Shown here: positions 1-6,261 of the stretch, one piece after another
Position numbering within the stretch: position 1 is the stretch's first letter
How the letters are laid out: every line of letters starts with the position of its first letter
Source of the DNA: Opitutaceae bacterium
GTDB lineage: Bacteria; Verrucomicrobiota; Verrucomicrobiia; Opitutales; Opitutaceae
Assembly: GCA_025352845.1 (NCBI GenBank)
Contig: JANXSC010000381.1
Location: 1-6,381, forward strand
Length of the DNA stretch: 6,381 bases
Direction of reading: 5' to 3'
The notes under the pieces: model-generated
What the model saw: the letters and a program-made list of their open reading frames with translations, nothing else
Told to the model about the DNA's origin: nothing
Database searches by the model: none
Made by a program: the position numbers and the translations under genes

Positions 1-4
1 GGAA

Positions 5-27
5 AGGGCGGGTCGGAGACCCGCCCT
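5..27. repeat. Perfect GC-rich hairpin, REP-like or terminator remnant
   Basis: A 10-bp perfect stem (AGGGCGGGTC paired with GACCCGCCCT) encloses a 3-nt GGA loop. No T-run follows the right arm (the next bases are GCTGTTCACC), so it is not a canonical intrinsic terminator. Its position, near the window edge and upstream of the oxidoreductase gene, fits either the end of an upstream transcript or a short dispersed intergenic palindrome. The stem is directly visible; the role is inferred. Confidence 0.5.
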
Positions 28-43
28 GCTGTTCACCTCTGTT

Positions 44-61
44 GTTGCCGCCTGCGGCAAC
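44..61. other. Second short hairpin in the leader of the oxidoreductase gene
   Basis: A perfect 7-bp stem, GTTGCCG (44-50) with CGGCAAC (55-61), closes a CCTG loop. It lies 19 bases before the chosen ATG at 81 and just downstream of the first hairpin. If transcribed it would fold in the 5' leader. It could equally be a fortuitous GC-rich palindrome. Its presence is a mild argument against the in-frame TTG at 42 as the start. Confidence 0.35.
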
Positions 62-80
62 GATCCCACACTCGCGGCGC

Positions 81-1073
81 ATGTTTTCCCGCCCAGCAAA
101 AATCAAGTGTGGCGTCGCCGGGGTCGGTTCGCTCGGGCAGCACCACGCCCGGATTTACGCCTTGTTGCCGGGCGCGGAACTCACGGGCATCTATGAGACG
201 AGCGATGCGCGAGCCGCGGAGATATGCGCGAAGCACCACTGCCGGCGCTTCGCCACGCTCGCGGAACTCGGGGCGGCGTGCGACGCGATTTCCGTTGTCG
301 TGCCGACCGACCAGCACGCGGAGGTGGCGCTGCCGTTGCTGGCCGCTGGCGCGCATTTGTTGATCGAGAAACCGCTCTGCGCCTCACTCGACGAGGCGGA
401 GCGCGTGCTCGCGGCGGCGCAGGCGACGAAGCGCATCGTGCAGGTCGGGCACATCGAGCACTTCAACCCGGTGATGGCGTTCCTCGAAAAGGAAATCGAC
501 GAGCCGCGCTACATTACCGCCGAGCGGCTCGCGCCGTATCAGCCGCGCGGCACGGAGGTCGGCGTCGTGCTCGACCTGATGATCCACGACATCGGCATCG
601 TGCTCGCGCTCGTGAAATCGCCGATCGCGAAGATCGACAGCGTGGGCATCACGGTGCTCTCGAAGAGCGAGGACATCGCGAACGCCCGCATCCAGTTTCA
701 AAACGGCTGCGTCGCGAATCTCAGCGCGAGCCGGATGAGCACGAAGAAGGCGCGCGAGATCCGGATCTTCCAGGGCAACGCCTATCTCTCGCTCGATTTC
801 ATGAACCAGGCGGGGCACCTCGTGAAGAAAAGCGACATCATCGCCTACGGCCTGAAAATGAAAATCGGGCTCGTGAAGCCCGGCGATCTGAGCGCGATTC
901 CCGTGCGCGAGATCCCGATCGAGAAGGGCGAGCCGCTGGCGCTGGAGCTGGCGCATTTCGTCGAGAGCGTCGCGAAGGCCAAGCAGCCGAAGGTCGGCGG
1001 CGCCCTCGGCAAGAGCGCGCTGGAGGTGGCGATCGCGATCACGGAGCAGATTCGCGCGGCGGCGAAGGCATGA
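81..1073 (+). CDS. Gfo/Idh/MocA-family NAD(P)-dependent oxidoreductase, lpxB-linked (possibly GnnA-like)
   Basis: Cytoplasmic sugar dehydrogenase-type protein of 330 residues, a normal family length. The N-terminal Rossmann fold shows GVAGVGSLG at residues 11-19 and the family's EKP motif at 96-98. The C-terminal half has VLDLMIHDIG around 163-172, where the Asp and His match the position of family catalytic residues, followed by SEDIANARI (195-203) and SLDF (237-240). There is no signal peptide or membrane segment. I chose ATG 81 because the Rossmann strand starts a few residues later. The in-frame TTG at 42 would add 13 residues encoded partly by a hairpin. No Shine-Dalgarno sequence is visible. 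lpxB starts 76 bases downstream on the same strand. In Acidithiobacillus, gnnA, a UDP-GlcNAc 3-dehydrogenase of this family, sits with gnnB between lpxA and lpxB; no gnnB lies between this gene and lpxB. The family call is secure, but the UDP-sugar substrate is inferred from context, so I give no symbol. Confidence 0.9.
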   Translation: MFSRPAKIKCGVAGVGSLGQHHARIYALLPGAELTGIYETSDARAAEICAKHHCRRFATLAELGAACDAISVVVPTDQHAEVALPLLAAGAHLLIEKPLCASLDEAERVLAAAQATKRIVQVGHIEHFNPVMAFLEKEIDEPRYITAERLAPYQPRGTEVGVVLDLMIHDIGIVLALVKSPIAKIDSVGITVLSKSEDIANARIQFQNGCVANLSASRMSTKKAREIRIFQGNAYLSLDFMNQAGHLVKKSDIIAYGLKMKIGLVKPGDLSAIPVREIPIEKGEPLALELAHFVESVAKAKQPKVGGALGKSALEVAIAITEQIRAAAKA

Positions 1074-1146
1074 ACGACAAAGGCACAGAGGCGCAAAGAA
1101 AACACCGGCGAGGCGATTCTTTGCGCCTCTGTGCCTTTGTGGTTCA
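1071..1146. repeat. Intergenic 30-bp inverted repeat (MITE/REP-like palindrome)
   Basis: The inner arms, 1077-1100 and 1117-1140, are perfect 24-nt reverse complements around a 16-nt centre (1101-1116). The outer bases TGAAC (1071-1075) pair with GTTCA (1142-1146), giving 29 of 30 pairs; the only mismatch is 1076/1141. The arms carry the CAAAGGCACAGAGGCGCAAAG type of sequence, which I recall as a common dispersed intergenic palindrome in environmental Gram-negative genomes; that is recall, not a search. The left end supplies the TGA stop of the oxidoreductase gene and the right end stops three bases before the lpxB ATG. In mRNA it would form a strong hairpin, and there is no T-run after it beyond the short TTCAAAAA. 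Confidence 0.85.
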
Positions 1147-1149
1147 AAA

Positions 1150-2328
1150 ATGATCGAGCCAAAGCAACTGCCATTTCGCCTGCCGCCGCCCGTGGCGGGC
1201 CGCGTCGATTTGCTCGTCGTCGCCGGCGAGCACTCGGGCGACGAGCACGCCGCGCAGATGGTGGGCGAACTGCGCGCCGCGCAGCCGGCGCTCGCGGTGG
1301 CGGCGCTCGGCGGGCCGCAGCTCGCGCGGGCCGGGGCGCAGTTGCTGCACGACCTCACGGGTTCCTCGGTGGTCGGACTCGTGGAGGTGTTGAAAAACTA
1401 TTCGTTTTTCAAGGCGCTGTTCGAGGAGACGCTGCGCTGGATTGCGGAGCACCAGCCGCGGGCGGTGTGCTTCGTGGATTATCCCGGGCTCAATCTCCGC
1501 CTCGCCGCGGCGCTGCGCGAGCGCGGGCTGGCGGTGAAGGGCGGCGGGAAAATCAAGACGCTCTTCTATATCTCACCGCAAATCTGGGCGTGGAAGCCGC
1601 AGCGGCGCTTCACCATGGCGCGCGACCTCGATGCGCTGGCGGCGATTTTTCCCTTCGAGCCGAAGTGCTACGCGGACACTTCGCTGCCGGTGGAGTTTGT
1701 CGGGCATCCGTTTGTGCGGCCCGACTACGCCGCGCCGGTGCGATACGATGCGGCCGGGCCGGTGTTGCTTTTGCCGGGCAGCCGGAAGCAAGCGGTGGGG
1801 CGGATTTTTCCGGTGCTGCTGGGCGGATTGCGTGCTTTCGGGGCGCGCGAAGCGGTGGTGCTTTATCCGAGCGACGACATTCTTACCGTGCTGCGCGCGG
1901 CGAATCCCCCGGCCAATGTCCGCCTGCAGCGCGTGGCGGATGGTGAAGCCCGCCTCGCCGTGGTGCCGGCCGCAGCCGTCCTCACGTCAAGCGGCACGAT
2001 GTCGATGCACTGCGCGCTCGCGGGCATCCCCGGCGCGATCGCGTATCGGGCGAATCCGCTCACTTACGTGCTCGGCCGGATGCTCGTGAGGATCGAGTTT
2101 CTGGGAATAGCTAATCTCCTGTTAAACGAGCCGATGTATCCCGAATACATCCAAGGGGCCGCGACGCCCGCGGCACTCGCCAATGAAATTCGCGCGTGCC
2201 TTGAGGACGGTGAGCGGCGTGGGAGAACTGCAGCGCAGGCAACGCGTTTGCGTGCTTTGCTCAGCGTGCCGGCGACCGGCACGGCAGCCGAGTGGCTGGC
2301 GCGGCACGGCGGATTTGCGGGACGATGA
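1150..2328 (+). CDS. lpxB: Lipid-A-disaccharide synthase LpxB (GT19)
   Basis: Joins UDP-2,3-diacylglucosamine and 2,3-diacylglucosamine-1-phosphate (lipid X) to form the beta-1,6 lipid A disaccharide, releasing UDP, at the inner face of the cytoplasmic membrane. The protein has 392 residues, close to the usual length of about 380. Visible motifs: AGEHSGD (25-31), the AGExSGD signature; FVDYPGLNLRLA (108-119); ISPQIWAWKP (141-150); FVGHPFV (183-189); LLPGSR (207-212); TSSGTMSMHCAL (279-290); and NLLLNEPMYPEYIQG (322-336). After LPGSR the sequence reads KQAV where many relatives have an acidic residue. ATG 1150 gives a short lead before the first strand. The in-frame GTG at 1192 is the alternative. 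No Shine-Dalgarno sequence precedes either; the ATG follows a palindrome by three bases. Co-directional with the upstream oxidoreductase gene, probably in one lipid A transcription unit whose other lpx genes would lie before the window. Confidence 0.97.
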   Translation: MIEPKQLPFRLPPPVAGRVDLLVVAGEHSGDEHAAQMVGELRAAQPALAVAALGGPQLARAGAQLLHDLTGSSVVGLVEVLKNYSFFKALFEETLRWIAEHQPRAVCFVDYPGLNLRLAAALRERGLAVKGGGKIKTLFYISPQIWAWKPQRRFTMARDLDALAAIFPFEPKCYADTSLPVEFVGHPFVRPDYAAPVRYDAAGPVLLLPGSRKQAVGRIFPVLLGGLRAFGAREAVVLYPSDDILTVLRAANPPANVRLQRVADGEARLAVVPAAAVLTSSGTMSMHCALAGIPGAIAYRANPLTYVLGRMLVRIEFLGIANLLLNEPMYPEYIQGAATPAALANEIRACLEDGERRGRTAAQATRLRALLSVPATGTAAEWLARHGGFAGR

Positions 2329-2433
2329 GCCGTGACTCGCGACTCTCTCGCGTGTGTTACCGGCGTGACGGAGCACAGAAAGTTCTCCTAGGTCTCCTTT
2401 CCCTTTTTCCGATTAGATGACCATCCCCCTTCG
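2329..2433. other. Intergenic gap between lpxB and the kinase gene
   Basis: This 105-base gap holds no strong terminator: only a weak 5-bp stem, CGCGA (2338-2342) with TCGCG (2348-2352), not followed by a T-run. Around 2385-2410 is a pyrimidine-rich tract (TCCTAGGTCTCCTTTCCC then TTTTTCC). No convincing -35/-10 pair and no Shine-Dalgarno sequence before ATG 2434 could be recognised. A six-codon ATG frame (2417-2437) overlaps the kinase start. The gap probably separates two transcription units, but the sequence alone does not prove it. Confidence 0.4.
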
Positions 2434-5400
2434 ATGAACCAACCGCGTCCGCTCAAGAGTCGCGCTTTGCCGGTGCTGGTATTGATGGCCGGGGTCGCCT
2501 CGTCGGTGGCGGCGTGGCTCTCGATGCGCATCGAGTTGCAGCGGCAGGATGGGGTGCGCTTCGAGCGTTTGCAGGAGCGGGTGCTCATGGCGATCGATGC
2601 CCGGCTCAAGGCGGCCGAGCAGGCCTTGTTCGGCGGCCGTTCCCTGGTCGAATCCACGGGTGCCTTGTCCGGTGCACAGTGGGCGCGCTATGTCGAATCA
2701 GTCTCGCCCTTCCTCGATCAGCACGTGGTGGGTTTGGGCTACGCGCAGCGCGTGCGCCGCGCGGACCTCGATGCCGTGGAGGCGCGGGTGCGCGCGGACG
2801 GGCAGCCGAATTTCCGCGCCCAGCGCGCAGGTGAAAAAGCCGACGTGTTTCTGGTCACACACATCGAGCCGCTCGCGCGCAACGCGCGCGCGCTGGGCAT
2901 GGACGCCGGTTCCGGCACGGCCCGGCGTGCGGCGGCCGAGGCGGCGATGCTGACCGGCAGCGCCGTCATCACGGGGAAAATCAGCCTGATCGAGGGAGAG
3001 ACCCGCGCGCCGGGCTGGCTGCTGCTGCTGCCGGTCTATGCGCGGGGGGCGAACCTGACCGAGCCCGAGGAGCGGGCGCGGGCGTTGCAAGGTTGGGTCT
3101 ACGCTTCGCTGCGGGTGGAGCTGCTGGCCGACGCGCTGGCTTTTTCGACCGACTCGCAGCTTGAGTTTGAACTCTACGACGGGGAGCAGGCCACGGCGGA
3201 GAACCTGCTTTTCGATTCGGACGGCAAGATGCATCTCGACGACGCCCACTGGGCCCGCGCGAGCTCGCCAGCAGCGGTGTCGTTCGCCTCGTCGCACCCG
3301 CGAGCGGTGCATGGGCGCACCTGGTTGGTGCGCACCCGCACGCTGCCCGCATTTGATCAGCGTGGAGATCAGAGTCGCGCCTGGCTGTTGCTGGGGACCG
3401 GACTGATCCTGAGTGTCCTCGTCGCCGCCCTTACCTGGACGCTGGTTCACGCCCGCCGCCGCGCGCTGCAACTGGCGAGCGAGATGACGGCCAGCCTGCG
3501 CACGGCCGAGGCCGAATCGCGCCGGCTCGCGCTCGTCGCGAGCCGCACGGCCAGTGTCGTCATGATTACGGATCCGGACTGGCGCATCGAATGGGTGAAT
3601 GAGAGCTTCGAGCGGTTTTTCGGCCACAAATTTAATGAAATCAAGGGACGGCGTCCGCCGGACTTCCTGAGCGGCCCGGAAACCAACCCGGCCACACTCG
3701 CAAAGATCGAGGCCGCACGGGCGCGCGGCGAATCGTTCAAGGGCGAGATGCTGAACTACACCAAGGCGGGCGAGCCGCGCTGGGTCGAGCTCGACATCCA
3801 GCCGCTCAAGGATGCCGCCGGAAAGATCACCGGCTTCATGAGCCTGCAGCTCGACATCACCGCGCGCAAACGCATCCAGGCCGACATCGCGCGCAAGGAG
3901 GCGGAGTTCAGGTTTATTTTCGAGGCGGTGCCGGTTGGCATTTCCTGGCGGCGTGTGTCGCCTGACGACGCCGAGGTGCGGCTGGTCAACGAGGCCCACC
4001 TCCGCCTCTGCGATCTCACGCGCGAGGAAATCATGGAGCCGGGCGTCTTCGAGCGCATCAGCGTGCCGGAAGAATTCGCCGCGCAACAAAAGCTCTATGC
4101 CCAGCTCGCCGCCGGCGAGATTCCCGGCCTCACGATCGAGAAGCGCTACCGGCACCGCAACGGCGAGATGGTCTGGGTGGTGCTCACGCAGAAGCGGAAA
4201 AACAACCCCGACGGCGGATTCGAGGAACTCTCGACTCTCGTCGACATCACCGAGCGCAAACATGCCGAGGGCAAGCTCACCGAGGAGCAGACGCGCTTCC
4301 GCTCCATCTTCGATCTCGTGCCGATCGGGCTCTCGTGGTTTGCGATCGGGCGCGAGGGCGAGACGCACCTGGTGAACAGCGCGCACGCGCGCATCACCGG
4401 CGTGCCGCTCGAGCGCAGCCACGAGATCGCGCTCTATGATCAGGCGACGCATCCCGACGATCTGCCGCGCCAGCAGGAGCTGACCGCGCGCATGCAGCGC
4501 GGCGAACTCGACCGCTTCGGGATCGAGAAGCGTTATCTGCACGCCGATGGCCGCGTGGTGTGGACCGTGCTCAACATCCAGATCATCGCCAATCCCGTCA
4601 CGGGCGAGCGCTACCAAATCTCCGCGATGGTCGACATCACGGAGCTGAAACGCCAGGCGACCGAGCTGGGCGCGGCCAAGGAGATCGCGGAGTCCGCCAA
4701 TCTCGCGAAGAGCCAGTTCCTCGCGATGATGAGCCACGAAATCCGCACGCCGATGAACGGCGTGATCGGCATGACCTCGCTCCTGCTCGACTCCAAGCTC
4801 GGCGCCGAGCAGCGCGACTACGTCGAGACCATCCGCACCAGTGGCGATGCGCTGCTCACCGTCATCAACGACATCCTCGACTTTTCCAAAATCGAGTCGG
4901 GCCACCTCGAACTCGAGCACGTCGAGTTCGGCGTGCGCGAGTGCATCGAGGGCGCGCTCGATCTCCTCGCGCCGCGCTGTGCGGAAAAAGGCATCGACCT
5001 CCTCTATGAGATCGCCGACGGCGTGCCCGGCACGGCCCGCGGCGATCCGACGCGGCTCCGACAGATCCTCGTCAACCTCCTCGGCAACGCCGTCAAGTTT
5101 ACCGAGCGCGGCGAGATTGTCCTCGGCGTGCGCGCGGAGCCGTTGCAGGACGGCCGCACGGAACTCTCGTTTGCGGTGAGCGACACCGGCATCGGCATTT
5201 CGCGCGATGGCATGAACCGGCTCTTCCAGTCGTTCACGCAGGTGGATGCCTCGACCACGCGGCGGTTTGGCGGCACGGGCCTTGGCCTCGTGATCAGCAA
5301 GCGGCTCGCGGAAATCATGGGCGGGCACATGTGGGTCGAGAGCGACGTGGGCAAGGGCTCGACCTTTCACTTCGGCGTCATGGTCGAGCCCCTCGGTGCG

Positions 5401-6255
5401 AAACCGCGCCCGTGGCTCACGCCCAACCCCGCGATTCTCGAGGGCAAGTCGGTGCTGATCGTCGATGATAACGCGACCAACCGCCGCATCCTGGTTCAAC
5501 TGGTGACGGGCTGGCAGATGAAGGCGCACGCCGCTTCCTCCGGCGACGAGGCGCTGGCGCTGCTCCGCGAACGCCCGCCGTTCGATGTCGCCATCCTCGA
5601 CATGCACATGCCGGCGATGGATGGCTCGATGCTCGCGCGGGAGATTCGCCGGATGCTGCCCGCGCCCGCGATGCCGCTCGTGCTGCTTTCCTCGCTCGGC
5701 TCGCGGGACAACGTTTCGGAGCCCGGGCTGTTTGCGGCCTTTCTCACCAAACCGGCGAAACCGTCGCTCCTCGTGGAGACCCTGGCCAAGTTGTTTCGCA
5801 ACGAGACGCCCCCGCAACGGATGCTCTCCTCGCATCCCTTCGTCCCGCTCACCACTGGCGAGCGGACCGAGCGCGTGCTCCTCGCCGAGGATAACGTGGT
5901 CAACCAAAAGGTCGCGCTCTCCATGCTCGCGAAGCTCGGCTATCGCGCCGATGTCGCGGGCAACGGCGCCGAAGCCTTCGAGGCCGTGCGCCGCCAGCGC
6001 TACGACATCGTGCTCATGGATGTCCAGATGCCCGAGATGGACGGTCTTGAGGCTGCACGGAAAATCAACATGATGTGGTCCCAGCGCAAAGACCGCCCGT
6101 GGATCATCGCGCTCACGGCCAACGCCATGCTCGGCGATCGGGAGGCGTGCCTCATCGCCGGCATGGACGACTACCTCAGCAAACCGATCAAGACGAAGGA
6201 ACTGGCGGTGGCGTTCGATCGCGCCCGCATCGCGATCGGTCCGCGTCCGGCGTAG
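2434..6255 (+). CDS. Membrane hybrid sensor histidine kinase: CHASE, three PAS, HisKA, HATPase_c, two REC
   Basis: Two-component sensor of 1273 residues. A membrane segment at about 11-30 precedes a periplasmic CHASE domain (about 75-290, with THIEPLARNARALGMD, TGSAVITGKISL and GWLLLLPVYARG); a second membrane segment spans about 317-339. Three PAS domains follow (about 362-478, 490-608, 618-738), the last two clearly similar to each other. HisKA carries MMSHEIRTPMNG with phosphoacceptor His768. The ATPase domain has the N box (NLLGNAVKFT, 881-890), G1 (DTGIGIS, 917-923), F box (LFQSFTQVD, 930-938) and G2 (FGGTGLGL, 945-952). Receiver 1 has DD 1011-1012, Asp1056, Ser1086/1087 and Lys1106. Receiver 2 has ED 1152-1153, Asp1196, Thr1228 and Lys1250. 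Both receivers look competent. There is no C-terminal HPt or output domain, so phosphate must pass to a partner encoded outside this window. The ligand is unknown; CHASE domains bind small extracellular molecules. ATG 2434 places the first membrane helix at the N-terminus but lacks a Shine-Dalgarno sequence. Function as a kinase is secure, pathway unknown. Confidence 0.97.
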   Translation: MNQPRPLKSRALPVLVLMAGVASSVAAWLSMRIELQRQDGVRFERLQERVLMAIDARLKAAEQALFGGRSLVESTGALSGAQWARYVESVSPFLDQHVVGLGYAQRVRRADLDAVEARVRADGQPNFRAQRAGEKADVFLVTHIEPLARNARALGMDAGSGTARRAAAEAAMLTGSAVITGKISLIEGETRAPGWLLLLPVYARGANLTEPEERARALQGWVYASLRVELLADALAFSTDSQLEFELYDGEQATAENLLFDSDGKMHLDDAHWARASSPAAVSFASSHPRAVHGRTWLVRTRTLPAFDQRGDQSRAWLLLGTGLILSVLVAALTWTLVHARRRALQLASEMTASLRTAEAESRRLALVASRTASVVMITDPDWRIEWVNESFERFFGHKFNEIKGRRPPDFLSGPETNPATLAKIEAARARGESFKGEMLNYTKAGEPRWVELDIQPLKDAAGKITGFMSLQLDITARKRIQADIARKEAEFRFIFEAVPVGISWRRVSPDDAEVRLVNEAHLRLCDLTREEIMEPGVFERISVPEEFAAQQKLYAQLAAGEIPGLTIEKRYRHRNGEMVWVVLTQKRKNNPDGGFEELSTLVDITERKHAEGKLTEEQTRFRSIFDLVPIGLSWFAIGREGETHLVNSAHARITGVPLERSHEIALYDQATHPDDLPRQQELTARMQRGELDRFGIEKRYLHADGRVVWTVLNIQIIANPVTGERYQISAMVDITELKRQATELGAAKEIAESANLAKSQFLAMMSHEIRTPMNGVIGMTSLLLDSKLGAEQRDYVETIRTSGDALLTVINDILDFSKIESGHLELEHVEFGVRECIEGALDLLAPRCAEKGIDLLYEIADGVPGTARGDPTRLRQILVNLLGNAVKFTERGEIVLGVRAEPLQDGRTELSFAVSDTGIGISRDGMNRLFQSFTQVDASTTRRFGGTGLGLVISKRLAEIMGGHMWVESDVGKGSTFHFGVMVEPLGAKPRPWLTPNPAILEGKSVLIVDDNATNRRILVQLVTGWQMKAHAASSGDEALALLRERPPFDVAILDMHMPAMDGSMLAREIRRMLPAPAMPLVLLSSLGSRDNVSEPGLFAAFLTKPAKPSLLVETLAKLFRNETPPQRMLSSHPFVPLTTGERTERVLLAEDNVVNQKVALSMLAKLGYRADVAGNGAEAFEAVRRQRYDIVLMDVQMPEMDGLEAARKINMMWSQRKDRPWIIALTANAMLGDREACLIAGMDDYLSKPIKTKELAVAFDRARIAIGPRPA
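5991..6110 (+). repeat. Left arm of a 120-nt perfect inverted repeat, inside the second receiver domain
   Basis: This stretch encodes residues 1187-1225 and part of 1226 of the kinase, including phosphoacceptor Asp1196 in LMDVQMPEMDG. Base by base it is the exact reverse complement of 6262-6381, with no mismatch over 120 positions. A unique 151-base spacer (6111-6261), holding the rest of the receiver, the stop codon and six more bases, separates the arms. This arm is the intact, in-frame copy. Confidence 0.97.
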
Positions 6256-6261
6256 GGCCGG

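Noticed and set aside
1071..1146. Intrinsic terminator between the oxidoreductase gene and lpxB
   Set aside because: The stem is very long, the right arm is not followed by a T-run, and it abuts the lpxB start. Separating the two genes by termination would leave lpxB without room for a promoter.
1071..1146. CRISPR repeat unit
   Set aside because: Only one palindrome is present, with no repeated units, spacers or cas genes.
224..1153. A 309-codon plus-strand frame within the oxidoreductase gene
   Set aside because: Arg/Gly/Ala-rich out-of-frame shadow; the overlapping frame carries the Rossmann and EKP motifs.
384..1358. A 324-codon minus-strand frame across the oxidoreductase gene and the start of lpxB
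   Set aside because: It is antisense to two well-supported genes, has no recognisable motif, and its middle reads through the palindrome.
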